From assembly GCF_003386165.1 (NCBI RefSeq), contig NZ_QRDV01000006.1, forward strand, positions 1 through 64,000: 64,000 bases of DNA. Reading direction: 5' to 3'. How positions within the stretch are numbered: the first letter of the stretch is position 1; every line of letters starts with the position of its first letter. The DNA comes from Winogradskyella eximia (lineage in GTDB: Bacteria > Bacteroidota > Bacteroidia > Flavobacteriales > Flavobacteriaceae). The notes beneath the pieces are model-generated. The model was not told where the DNA came from and ran no database searches. It saw only the letters and a program-made list of their open reading frames with translations. Both the position numbers and the translations under genes were made by a program. Positions 36,385 through 45,145 of this stretch are shown piece by piece.

Positions 36385-36413
36385 TTGCTTTTATAATAAA
36401 AATTATAAATTTG
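36385..36413 (+). promoter_or_regulatory. Promoter of the tRNA-Gly/tRNA-Leu operon
   Basis: TTG (36385-36387), 18 nt, TAAATTTG (36406-36413): a perfect Bacteroidetes RpoD promoter, 36 nt before tRNA-Gly. Confidence 0.75.
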
Positions 36414-36448
36414 CATCCGCTTTCAGAGCGAATAGTTCTTTAAAAACT

Positions 36449-36520
36449 GCGAAAGTAGCTCAGGGGTAGAGCATCACCTTGCCAAGGTGGAGGTCGCGGG
36501 TTCAAATCCCGTCTTTCGCT
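36449..36520 (+). tRNA. tRNA-Gly (GCC)
   Basis: 72 nt, no encoded CCA. Acceptor GCGAAAG / CTTTCGC pairs fully, discriminator T. The anticodon stem CCTTG...CAAGG-type arm presents GCC, and the T-arm has GGGTTCAAATCCC. Confidence 0.96.
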
Positions 36521-36565
36521 CTATTCATTAAAATATACCAATTAGGTTGCAGCTGTAACCTAGAT

Positions 36566-36649
36566 GCTGAAGTGGTGGAATTGGTAGACACGTTGGACTT
36601 AAAATCCAATGTCCATTAGGACGTACGGGTTCAAGTCCCGTCTTCAGTA
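36566..36649 (+). tRNA. tRNA-Leu (TAA)
   Basis: 84 nt with a long variable arm. Acceptor GCTGAAG / CTTCAGT (G-T wobble in the first pair), discriminator A. The anticodon arm TTGGA-CTTAAAA-TCCAA presents TAA, and the T-arm has GGGTTCAAGTCCC. Co-transcribed with tRNA-Gly, 45 nt downstream. Confidence 0.96.
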
Positions 36650-36651
36650 CT

Positions 36652-36682
36652 AAAGCCTTTATCGAAAGATAGAGGCTTTTTT
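36652..36682 (+). terminator. Terminator of the tRNA operon
   Basis: A 12-bp stem (36652-36663 with 36668-36679, one G-T pair) capped by a GAAA tetraloop and followed by T6. It starts 2 nt after tRNA-Leu. Confidence 0.9.
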
Positions 36683-36847
36683 GTTTTAGAAGTATTCGAA
36701 AAGTTATTTTTAAAGTATATTTCTAAGATAAAAAAAATATCTTATTTTTTAGATTAACATTTCTTATTTAGACATAAAACGGATACAACATTTATCCATC
36801 GTCTTTAGATAATTTATATTAAGGGGACTTTCTGTGTTTATAACGGA

Positions 36848-37879
36848 TTATGAAATTTTAAACGTTGATTCTCTAACAATTAATTCTGTTTTTATTTCTA
36901 CTGTTTTATGCATAGAAATATGGTTTGAATCATCATTTTCTATTTCTTTTATTAAATATTTGATCGCGGTTTTTCCGATAGTATTGCCTGGTTGATTCAC
37001 TGTAGTTAACATAGGCTCAATAATAGTAGAATTTATAGAGTTACTAAACCCAACAACGGCAATATCTTCAGGAATCTTAATATTGAATTTTTTAAGTGTT
37101 TGAATTACACCTATTGCAGCACTATCTGTTATAGCAAAAATGGCGTCAGGCTTTTTTTTGAGACTCAATAAACTGTTGGTCATTCTTCTTCCTTGTTTTA
37201 AAGAAATGTCATCAACACTAATAATAATTTTTTCATCAACTTCAATTTGATGAGCTTTTAATGCTTTTAGATATCCAGCATATCTTTTTTCTGAAGTATA
37301 AGAAAACTCTCTTTCTTTAATAATAGCGATTCTTTTTTTACCAATATTAATAAGATGTTCAACAACATTGAAAGCAGCTTCTTCGTCATTAATGGTGATT
37401 TGAGTGCAAGGTATTTTATCTGATACTTTATCAAATAATATTAAAGGCACAGCATTAATGATTGGCAGTACATGAGTAATCTCTTTAGTCATTTTTGTTA
37501 ATGAAGCTAAAATGCCATCCACACCAAATTGTAACATAGTATTAAGCATTTCTTTTTGTTTTTCTACATCATTATTTGATTCTGAAATAATAACACGATA
37601 GCCTTGTATAGACGCTTCTTCAAGTACTCCACGGATAATGGTGGTTGTAAAATAATGTGTAATATTAGGAACGATGATACCAATTATGTTGGATTTATGT
37701 TTTCTAAACCCTTTAGCAAAAATGTTTGGAATATAATTCATTGATTGCGCCAAACGTTTAACTTTTTCCTTAGTGTCATTACTAATATCAGGATGATCGT
37801 TGAGAGCTCTAGAAACTGTTGAAATTGATAGGTTTAATGCTTGAGCTAACATTTTTAAGGTTGTAACCTTTTTTTTCAT
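36848..37879 (-). CDS. LacI family transcriptional regulator of the adjacent sugar-acid locus
   Basis: The 343-aa protein has a LacI helix-turn-helix (about residues 6-27: MLAQALNLSISTVSRALNDHPDIS), hinge helix (YIPNIFAKGFR) and a periplasmic-binding-protein-like sensor domain (about 62-335; GIIVPNITHYFTTTIIRGVLEEA, DAIFAITDSAAIGVI). It probably represses until a sugar ligand binds. It is divergent from the TonB receptor gene, and two LacI-type palindromes lie 26 bp beyond its start. The effector is not readable; by context a mannosylglycerate-related sugar. Confidence 0.93.
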   Translation of the reverse strand: MKKKVTTLKMLAQALNLSISTVSRALNDHPDISNDTKEKVKRLAQSMNYIPNIFAKGFRKHKSNIIGIIVPNITHYFTTTIIRGVLEEASIQGYRVIISESNNDVEKQKEMLNTMLQFGVDGILASLTKMTKEITHVLPIINAVPLILFDKVSDKIPCTQITINDEEAAFNVVEHLINIGKKRIAIIKEREFSYTSEKRYAGYLKALKAHQIEVDEKIIISVDDISLKQGRRMTNSLLSLKKKPDAIFAITDSAAIGVIQTLKKFNIKIPEDIAVVGFSNSINSTIIEPMLTTVNQPGNTIGKTAIKYLIKEIENDDSNHISMHKTVEIKTELIVRESTFKIS

Positions 37880-37904
37880 AACATATATTTAATAAAATGT
37901 AATT

Positions 37905-37928
37905 GCAAACGTTTCCGCAAACGTTTGC
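37905..37928. promoter_or_regulatory. Tandem LacI-type operators
   Basis: AAACGTTT occurs twice, at 37907-37914 and 37919-37926, 12 bp apart. The second sits in a perfect 12-bp palindrome GCAAACGTTTGC (37917-37928). The central CG with flanking AAA/TTT is the classic LacI/PurR/CcpA-type half-site arrangement. It is between divergent lacI and TonB receptor genes, so it could control both. Confidence 0.75.
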
Positions 37929-38010
37929 TTAATTATTTCGCAACATTTATGGTGTAAACTTAGTGAATTGATAATATTTTCACCTAAATAACAACAAAAT
38001 TATATTATCA

Positions 38011-40605
38011 ATGAAAAAATCTCTACTCGCATTCGCGCTTTTTCTAAGTACGATTACTGCTTTTTCGCAAACAGAAATTAGCGGAAAAGTTACAGATGCA
38101 TCTGGTATGCCAATTATGGGTACTAATGTTATTATTAAAGGAAGCACTTCTGGTGCAACAACTGATTTTGATGGGAAATTTATTTTTACTACTAATTTAT
38201 CAGGAGAACAAATTCTTCAAATTTCTTACTTAGGATTTGAAACTTATGAAAAAACAATTACTTGTGATGGTACAGCAATTACTGTAAATGCAATCTTATC
38301 AGAAGGAGGTAACTCTTTAGATACTGTGCTTTTAACAGCGACATCCACAACAAGATCACAAAAAGAAACACCAATGTCTATTACATCTATTGGTGCCAAA
38401 AAATTATCAACCGTAAATACTAGTAGTCAAGCAGATGTGCTTCGAAGTATTCCAGGTATTACTGCAGAAGGTGGTGGAGGTGAAGTGGCTTCAAATATTT
38501 TTGTAAGAGGTTTACCTTCTGGTGGGCAGTATCAATTTAATCCATTACAAATTGATGGAATGCCAGTACTTAGTACTTTTGGCTTAAATTCCTCTGCGCA
38601 CGATGTGTATTTTAGGAATGATATAGGAATGAAGAGTTTAGAATTTGTAAGAGGTGGATCTTCCATTCTTTATGGTGTGGGTTCTGTTGCAGGTATAATT
38701 AATTATACAAGTGCTACGGGAAGTAGTAAAAGTAAAACAACTTTGCGCACTGAAGTTGCTTCAAATTCTAGATATAAGGCTGATTTTGCAACAAGCGGTC
38801 CTCTAGGTGGAGAAGATTCTAATACTTTCTACGCATTATCTGGTTTTTACAGATATGATGAGGGGCCTTTAAAAACAGGTTTAGCCACAGAAGGTTTCCA
38901 ATTAAGAGGTAACATTAAACACGTTACAGATAAGGGATCAATTACCTTTTCAGGACAATGGATTGATGATGCTGTACAATTCTTTCTACCATACCCTTTA
39001 GAGGGAGGTTCAAGAAAACGCCCTACAGGAAATGATGGCGAAGAAATATTCACTTTACAAACTGCAGCAGCATCTGATATTTCTTATGCCACACCAAATG
39101 GTATTTATAATTCTCCAATTGAAGACGGTGTAGCTACCAAAGGCGGATATTTTTTAACAGATATTAAACATCGTTTTTCAGATGATTTAAAATTAGATGC
39201 TAAACTTAGATATTCTAAATATGAACACCAATTCAACCTTTTTCTTGATGGTAGTGGTGTTTCTGGGGCAAAAGCAGTAGAAACACAACAAGAATTTTTA
39301 GATGCTAGAGGTTTAACTTCTGGAGATTTTACCTATCTAAATGGGCAACCTTTAGCTGCAAATGCTTTACTATTTGAAAATAGAATATTAGATCGTAATA
39401 GACCTTTACAGGAGTTAATGGCAGACATCAAGTTTACTAAAACTGCAGGAAATCATAACATAACTTTCGGAACTTTTATGTCTAGATCTCAAGGAGGTGA
39501 CTTTAATGTCATTACTAATTATTTAGGAGAGTACAACGATAGACCTGAGTTAATAAATGTGTCAGGTTATACTGTAAATGGTGTTACCAATAGAGGTACA
39601 GCTTATACAAATAGAAATATTTCTAGTAATAAAATTGCTCTTTTTGTGGCAGATGAAGTAAAACTTGATCGTTGGAATTTTGATTATGGTATAAGATATG
39701 AAAGAGCTTCAGGAGATATTGAAGTTGAGGGTACGGAATCTTATACAGTAGATAATACTGGTATTGCTAATTTAGATAATGTGACTTGGGGAAATGGAAG
39801 TTTTACAAGAGGCCATGTCTCAGCTGATGATTTTGCAGTTGTTGTTGCCGGTTTATATAAAGTCAATGATGATTTAAGTGCTTATGGAAATTTTTCAAGA
39901 GGCTATTTTTTCCCAGAACTTAGAGGGACTAAGTTTGATGCTTTAGGTAATCCTTCTTCATATGATACAGAAAAAATTATTCAAGGGGAACTAGGTATTA
40001 AATATTCTAAAAATAAATTTTCAGGAACAGCTGCGCTATATGCAGTTACTTTAAAAGACAGACGATCAATTAGTTTTGTAAATGCACCAGGAGGTGGATT
40101 TATAGAGGAAGTTGATATTCAGGATACAAGTACTTATGGACTTGAGGGTACTTGGAATTGGATTTTTGCTAATAACTTTAATTTTGGAGGATCATTAACT
40201 TACCAAGGTCATGAAATAACAAAATCTGAAGCTGACCCAGATTTAGAAGGTAACGAATTGAGAAGACAACCTAATATTCTATCAACATTGGCAATTGATT
40301 ACAATAACTCAAAGTTTGATGCAGGTTTAGTTTATAATTATACGGGTAAGAAATTTGCGAATGACGCAAATAGCATAGAGTTAGAAGCAATAGGTTTAGC
40401 AAATTTAAATCTCGGATATACATTTGATTTAAGCGAAGATGGAGAAACACTTCGTTTAGGAGCACAAGTATTTAATCTTTTTAATTCCGAAGGAGTTACA
40501 GAAGGTTCACCACGATTAGGAAATAACCAAACAGATGAAGAGTATTTTGTTGGAAGACCAGTCTTACCAACAAGAGTATTTTTCAATGCAACTTTTAATT
40601 TTTAA
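38011..40605 (+). CDS. TonB-dependent receptor with carboxypeptidase-like N-terminal domain
   Basis: The 864-aa outer-membrane receptor has a signal peptide ending AFSQ (1-20), a carboxypeptidase-regulatory-like domain (about 22-100; EISGKVTDASGMPIMGTNV), a plug domain (about 115-240; TSSQADVLRSIPGITAEGG, FVRGLPSGGQ) and a 22-strand-type barrel ending RVFFNATFNF. There is no SusD-like lipoprotein partner, which suggests a small ligand rather than a polysaccharide. It is the first gene of the locus under the tandem operators and probably imports the glycoside. Confidence 0.92.
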   Translation: MKKSLLAFALFLSTITAFSQTEISGKVTDASGMPIMGTNVIIKGSTSGATTDFDGKFIFTTNLSGEQILQISYLGFETYEKTITCDGTAITVNAILSEGGNSLDTVLLTATSTTRSQKETPMSITSIGAKKLSTVNTSSQADVLRSIPGITAEGGGGEVASNIFVRGLPSGGQYQFNPLQIDGMPVLSTFGLNSSAHDVYFRNDIGMKSLEFVRGGSSILYGVGSVAGIINYTSATGSSKSKTTLRTEVASNSRYKADFATSGPLGGEDSNTFYALSGFYRYDEGPLKTGLATEGFQLRGNIKHVTDKGSITFSGQWIDDAVQFFLPYPLEGGSRKRPTGNDGEEIFTLQTAAASDISYATPNGIYNSPIEDGVATKGGYFLTDIKHRFSDDLKLDAKLRYSKYEHQFNLFLDGSGVSGAKAVETQQEFLDARGLTSGDFTYLNGQPLAANALLFENRILDRNRPLQELMADIKFTKTAGNHNITFGTFMSRSQGGDFNVITNYLGEYNDRPELINVSGYTVNGVTNRGTAYTNRNISSNKIALFVADEVKLDRWNFDYGIRYERASGDIEVEGTESYTVDNTGIANLDNVTWGNGSFTRGHVSADDFAVVVAGLYKVNDDLSAYGNFSRGYFFPELRGTKFDALGNPSSYDTEKIIQGELGIKYSKNKFSGTAALYAVTLKDRRSISFVNAPGGGFIEEVDIQDTSTYGLEGTWNWIFANNFNFGGSLTYQGHEITKSEADPDLEGNELRRQPNILSTLAIDYNNSKFDAGLVYNYTGKKFANDANSIELEAIGLANLNLGYTFDLSEDGETLRLGAQVFNLFNSEGVTEGSPRLGNNQTDEEYFVGRPVLPTRVFFNATFNF

Positions 40606-40626
40606 GTTTGATTAATTGAGTTTGAT

Positions 40627-40666
40627 AGCATTGGCATTGTTAGATTGTGTCAATGCTTTCTTTTTC
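40627..40666 (+). terminator. Terminator/attenuator-like hairpin inside the operon
   Basis: A 10-bp stem AGCATTGGCA / TGTCAATGCT (40627-40636, 40648-40657, one G-T pair) with an 11-nt loop is followed by TTCTTTTTC. It lies between the receptor and hydrolase genes and may lower downstream expression relative to the receptor. Confidence 0.5.
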
Positions 40667-40682
40667 ATTTTAAAATATTATT

Positions 40683-41993
40683 ATGACAAATAACGATCTA
40701 ATAAAAAAGGCTGAAACAGTCCTTAACAACAATTTTAAAGAAGACAAAGGTTTTACAATACCATGTGAAGGGTTGTACCCTTTTCAATGGAACTGGGATT
40801 CTGGTTTTATAGCTGTAGGATTTGCACATTATGATGCTAACAAAGCCAAACGAGAGGTCGAAGCTTTATTAAGTGCGCAATGGGAAAACGGGTTTATCCC
40901 TCATATCATTTTTCATAACGATAGTGATACTTATTTTCCAGGTCCTGAGTTTCATCAGTCTAAATTACATCCTCTAGCTTCCAAAAGCCACAGAACAACA
41001 GGTATGACACAACCACCTGTTTTAGGTTTTGTATTAAAGGAAATGTATGATATTATAGAAGATAAAGCTGATATCCTCAATTTCATAAAGCAAAATATAG
41101 ATAAGGTTTTTAATAATCACCAACATTTCTATACACATAGAGACCCAAACCAAGAAGGTTTAGTTTTTATTTACCACAATTGGGAATCGGGTACAGACAA
41201 CTCACCAATTTGGGATGATATTTGGGGTACAATGGATCCACCAAATTATAAATTTGAACGTAGAGATACAACACATGTTGATGCGGCACAAAGACCAACA
41301 AACAGAGAATACGATTACTATTTGCACCTTATTGAAATTGCTAAAGCGCATAATTACGATGAAGCTAAAATTGCAGAGCTTTCACCTTTTTTAGTTCAAG
41401 ATCCACTTTTTAATGCCATGTTAATTAAATCTAATGCCGCATTAATTGAACTTTATGAGCTGATTGGTGATTCTGAAGATAAAATAAAAACATTACGTCA
41501 GTGGCAAAAAAAAGCTATTACAAGATTTAATGAAAAGCTATTTAATGAAAAACTTGGTGCATATGTGCATTACGATCTTAGAAACGAAAAGCAGATAGAA
41601 TTTTTATCATCTTCATCTTTTGCACCGATTTTTGCAGACATACCTAATGAGGAAAGAGCAGAGATTATTGTAAAAACAATGATGGATAAATTTGGTAGTG
41701 AAGATAGATACTTGTGTGCATCTTTTGATCCAAGTAGTGATAGATTTAATCCTAAAAAATATTGGAGAGGACCAGTTTGGATCAACCTAAATTGGTTACT
41801 TTTTAAAGGCTTAAAATCTTACGGTTTTTATGATATCGCAAATCGTGTGAAAGACGATTCTGTTCAATTAATAGAGCGCTATGGTTTTTACGAATATTTT
41901 GATTCTAGAAAATCTGTTAAAGAAAATGCAGGTTATGGAGGTAATAATTTTTCTTGGAGTGCTGCATTATTAATTGACTTATTGAAGTGTTAA
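40683..41993 (+). CDS. GH63-type glycosidase, predicted mannosyl-/glucosylglycerate hydrolase
   Basis: The 436-aa protein has no signal peptide, so it is cytoplasmic. It is an (alpha/alpha)6-barrel glycosidase: GLYPFQWNWDSGFIAVG (31-46), SAQWENGFIPHIIFH, HNWESGTDNSPIWDD (165-179) and VKENAGYGGNNFSW (412-425). Asp39, Asp172 and Glu414 sit where the small bacterial GH63 mannosylglycerate/glucosylglycerate hydrolases have their active-site acids. The size matches those enzymes rather than the larger glucosidase I. Glycerate kinase and mannose-6-phosphate isomerase downstream would use the two products. Fold is firm; substrate is inferred. A trehalase-like role is the main alternative. Confidence 0.82.
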   Translation: MTNNDLIKKAETVLNNNFKEDKGFTIPCEGLYPFQWNWDSGFIAVGFAHYDANKAKREVEALLSAQWENGFIPHIIFHNDSDTYFPGPEFHQSKLHPLASKSHRTTGMTQPPVLGFVLKEMYDIIEDKADILNFIKQNIDKVFNNHQHFYTHRDPNQEGLVFIYHNWESGTDNSPIWDDIWGTMDPPNYKFERRDTTHVDAAQRPTNREYDYYLHLIEIAKAHNYDEAKIAELSPFLVQDPLFNAMLIKSNAALIELYELIGDSEDKIKTLRQWQKKAITRFNEKLFNEKLGAYVHYDLRNEKQIEFLSSSSFAPIFADIPNEERAEIIVKTMMDKFGSEDRYLCASFDPSSDRFNPKKYWRGPVWINLNWLLFKGLKSYGFYDIANRVKDDSVQLIERYGFYEYFDSRKSVKENAGYGGNNFSWSAALLIDLLKC

Positions 41994-42002
41994 TTTTCTA
42001 AT

Positions 42003-42306
42003 ATGATGATTCTTAACTTTTCCAAAGATTATATTTTAGAAAATGAAAGAGTAAGGTGATTATACTTACAAATATCTTATATAAATGAATTAATTAAAAT
42101 TAGAAAGAATAGGCTTTGGTGCTTATAGTGATAATGAAGTAAGTATAGCAGCAATGCGTAGTGTTGGCTGCAAAAATGAAGGTGTATTACGAAATATGTT
42201 TCCAAGTATTAATGGCATCGGAAGAACTGATGCTGTGTTAATGAGTATTCTAAAAGACGAATGGAAAGATTCAGTTAGAGTACAGTTAAAAAATAAATTA
42301 ACATGA
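42003..42306 (+). pseudogene. Internally deleted GNAT (RimJ/RimL-type) acetyltransferase
   Basis: Two remnants of one family are seen. The N-terminus at 42003-42059 reads MILNFSKDYILENERVR then stops. The C-terminus at 42094-42306, in another frame, reads GFGAYSDNEVSIAAMRSVGCK, EGVLRNMFPS, GRTDAVLMSILKDEW. Together these are about 18 and 70 residues of a protein normally around 170-180, so the middle is lost and the gene is dead. The TGA of the remnant overlaps the symporter ATG (ATGA), suggesting the original gene was translationally coupled in this operon. Confidence 0.8.
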
Positions 42307-44009
42307 ATTGGCTAGATTATACAATAATTGCAGTTTACCTCATTGGCTTTATGGCTATGGGTTATTTTTTTAAGGAAAATAAGAATTCAAAAGATTATTT
42401 TTTAGGAGGCAAAAGCCTTGGATGGTTTCCATTAAGTTTATCTACAATGGCAACGCAATTATCTGCTATTAGTTTTATTTCTGCACCAGCATTTGTTGGT
42501 CTAAAAGCTAATGGTGGAATGAAATGGTTAACTTTTGAGTTTGGTGTACCATTAGCTATGATTGGTATTATGTTCTTTATAATTCCGCCATTATACAAAT
42601 CAGGAATTGTAAGTATTTATGAATATTTAGAACGTCGTTTTTCAAAATCTACAAGAAAACTTATAAGTGTTGTTTTCCAAATTAGTCGTGCTTTAGGTAC
42701 TGGAGTTATGGTTTTTACTATGGCTTTAATTATTCAGTCTGTCGTTGGTATAAGTTTTCATTGGACATTACTTATTATAAGTGTTGTAACACTTGTATAC
42801 TCTTATCAAGGCGGAATGAAAGCTGTGGTTTGGGGAGATGCTATACAGATGATTATTTTGTTTTCGGGCTTAATAATATGTCTTATTATTGGGTATTCAT
42901 TAATGAAAGATACCGGAACCTTTAAAGGTTTTGATCCAGAACGACTTCAGGTTATTGATTTCTCTAACCTTGGCTTTTTTGATGGTGAAGAATATGGGTT
43001 TTGGCCAATGCTTTTAGGTGGTTTATTTTTATATCTATCGTATTATGGTACTGACCAAACACAAGCACAACGTTTGCTTTCTGCAAAAAATGAAGGGACT
43101 ATAAGAAAACTATTATTAGCAAACGGACTGTTGAGGTTTCCGGTAGTTTTAGTGTATTGTATTATGGGATTAGTGATTGGCTATTTAGTAAGCAACGTTC
43201 CAGAATTTTATGAAAGTATTAAAGAAACAACACGTATTCATTATCCTGCAGAATATGCAAAATCTGGTATTAAACCAGACTTAATGGTTCCTGTTTTTAT
43301 AACTAAATATTTACCAAATGGACTTATCGGAATATTAATGGTTGGTATTATGTCTGCAGCAATGTCTTCATTGAGTTCTACAATTAATTCATTAAGTGCT
43401 GTGACTATAGAAGACTTTTTTAATAGTGGAGAAAAGAAACTTTCCGAAAAAAAATACATGCTTTTATCAAAAGGTTTGGTTGTGTTTTGGGGAGTTGTCT
43501 GCATTTTGGCAGCCTATCTTTTCGGTAATAGTGAAAGCACAGTGATTGAGTTAATTAATGCTATTTCATCTTTATTTTATGGACCAATATTGGCAGCTTT
43601 TGTGATTGCAATATTTTTAAAGAAAGTAAACCATATTGGGATGAATGTAGCAATTATTACGGCTGTTGCTGTTAATCTAATTTTTAAATACTTACCAGAG
43701 TTAGTGTATTTCTTTAGTCAAGGAAATTTCTATTCTGGCAATGATTCTATTCATGTAGCTTTAGCTGAATTAGGTATTAATAATATTCCGGATTTGTTTT
43801 GGATTTGGTATAACTTAACAGGCTTTGTTATAGCTATAGTAATGGCAATAATAGTGAGCAAATTAACGAGTAAAACACCTGCTAAGAAAATGGATTTATC
43901 GTATTCGTTTAACACAAAAGATTTATTGAAGAAAGAGAGCATTATTTTAATGTCATTTTTCATCTTAATTCTTGTGGTGAGTTATTTTCTTCCAAGCATG
44001 TTAAGTTAG
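42303..44009 (+). CDS. Sodium/solute symporter family (SSS) transporter
   Basis: The 568-aa inner-membrane protein has about 13-14 helices. It starts NWLDYTIIAVYLIGFMAMGYFF and carries SSS motifs: KDYFLGGKSLGWFPLSLSTMATQLSAISFI, YSYQGGMKAVVWGDAIQMIILF, GLFLYLSYYGTDQTQAQRLLSAKN and GIMSAAMSSLSSTINSLSAV. Close in type to SGLT-like sugar transporters. By position it should move the intact glycoside, or a sugar released from it, across the inner membrane with sodium, since the hydrolase is cytoplasmic. Confidence 0.92.
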   Translation: MNWLDYTIIAVYLIGFMAMGYFFKENKNSKDYFLGGKSLGWFPLSLSTMATQLSAISFISAPAFVGLKANGGMKWLTFEFGVPLAMIGIMFFIIPPLYKSGIVSIYEYLERRFSKSTRKLISVVFQISRALGTGVMVFTMALIIQSVVGISFHWTLLIISVVTLVYSYQGGMKAVVWGDAIQMIILFSGLIICLIIGYSLMKDTGTFKGFDPERLQVIDFSNLGFFDGEEYGFWPMLLGGLFLYLSYYGTDQTQAQRLLSAKNEGTIRKLLLANGLLRFPVVLVYCIMGLVIGYLVSNVPEFYESIKETTRIHYPAEYAKSGIKPDLMVPVFITKYLPNGLIGILMVGIMSAAMSSLSSTINSLSAVTIEDFFNSGEKKLSEKKYMLLSKGLVVFWGVVCILAAYLFGNSESTVIELINAISSLFYGPILAAFVIAIFLKKVNHIGMNVAIITAVAVNLIFKYLPELVYFFSQGNFYSGNDSIHVALAELGINNIPDLFWIWYNLTGFVIAIVMAIIVSKLTSKTPAKKMDLSYSFNTKDLLKKESIILMSFFILILVVSYFLPSMLS

Positions 44010-44020
44010 ATGTATCATTC

Positions 44021-45145
44021 ATGAAAGTTATTTTAGCACCAGACAAATACAAAGGCTCACTTACAGGACTTAAATTCTGTAATATCATTGAACCAATTTT
44101 AAAAGCTTCATTAAACGCAGAAGTTATAAAAGTACCATTAGCCGATGGTGGAGATGGTACAATTGAAGTTGTTAACTACTATTTAAAAGGAGAGGCTATT
44201 CAGACCGAAGTTATTAACCCTATTTTTAAACCTGTTATGGCCTCTTATTTATATTCAGAAGCAACCAAAACTGCTTTTATCGAAATGGCAGAAGCCTCAG
44301 GAATGAAGCTTTTACAGCCCAAAGACCAAAACTGTATGGAAACAACAACTTTTGGCACTGGAGAATTAATTCTTAATGCTATAAATAGAGGAGCTCAGCA
44401 TATTATTTTAGGTATTGGTGGAAGTGCCACAAACGATTGTGGTATTGGTATGGCGAAAGCCTTAGGTTATCGGTTTTTAGATGAAAATGACAATGAAGTG
44501 AAGCCAATTGGTCGAGAACTTGCTAATATTTATAAAATCGATGAATCTCTTAAAGATAAAAGGTTAAGTACTATTAAGTTTCAAATTGCTTGTGACGTTA
44601 CTAACCCACTTTACGGACCAAATGGAGCTGCATATGTCTATGCAAAACAAAAAGGAGCTTCTGATGAAGAAATTAAATATTTAGATTTTGGATTACAAAA
44701 ATTCTCAAAAGTTTTAGACAAACATTTTAGCATTCAGACTCAAAATATTGAAGGTGCAGGAGCAGCAGGCGGAATGGGAGCAGGTGCTACAGCTTTTTTA
44801 AAAGGAGAGCTTTTACCAGGTATTGACCTCATAAAGCAGATAGCAGATTTTGATGCAAATATTAAGACTGCAGATTGGATTATTACAGGCGAAGGTAAAT
44901 TAGATGACCAAACCTTGTCTGGTAAAACGATAAGTGGTGTTTTATCTTCTGCAAAGAAACATAAAATAAAAGTAGCTGCTTTTTGTGGAAGTACGGATTT
45001 ACAACCTGATGAATTAAATGCAATGGGAATTAATTATAGCGATTCTATTATGAGTCTGGCAAAAGACCTAGATGATGCTTTGACAAATACATCACAGTAT
45101 TTAGAAAATATGACTAGAACATTTATTGAAAAAATTAAAAAATAA
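44021..45145 (+). CDS. Glycerate kinase
   Basis: The 374-aa protein belongs to the GlxK/GarK family: MKVILAPDKYKGSLTGLKFCNIIE, VPLADGGDGTIEVV, GIGGSATNDCGIGMAKALGYRF, GAGAAGGMGAGATAFL and ITGEGKLDDQTLSGK. Members phosphorylate D-glycerate, mostly at position 2, feeding glycolysis. It starts 11 bp after the symporter gene and its TAA is directly followed by the manA ATG. Its presence beside a glycosidase is the strongest hint that the substrate contains a glyceryl (glycerate) moiety. Confidence 0.95.
   Translation: MKVILAPDKYKGSLTGLKFCNIIEPILKASLNAEVIKVPLADGGDGTIEVVNYYLKGEAIQTEVINPIFKPVMASYLYSEATKTAFIEMAEASGMKLLQPKDQNCMETTTFGTGELILNAINRGAQHIILGIGGSATNDCGIGMAKALGYRFLDENDNEVKPIGRELANIYKIDESLKDKRLSTIKFQIACDVTNPLYGPNGAAYVYAKQKGASDEEIKYLDFGLQKFSKVLDKHFSIQTQNIEGAGAAGGMGAGATAFLKGELLPGIDLIKQIADFDANIKTADWIITGEGKLDDQTLSGKTISGVLSSAKKHKIKVAAFCGSTDLQPDELNAMGINYSDSIMSLAKDLDDALTNTSQYLENMTRTFIEKIKK

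Noticed and set aside
38011..41993. A SusC/SusD polysaccharide utilisation locus
   Set aside because: No SusD-like lipoprotein, no HTCS or SusR regulator and no secreted polysaccharide-degrading enzymes; the glycosidase is cytoplasmic.
42154..42306. A 50-aa gene starting at ATG 42154
   Set aside because: It is merely the C-terminal end of the deleted acetyltransferase, whose N-terminal remnant is visible upstream in another frame.
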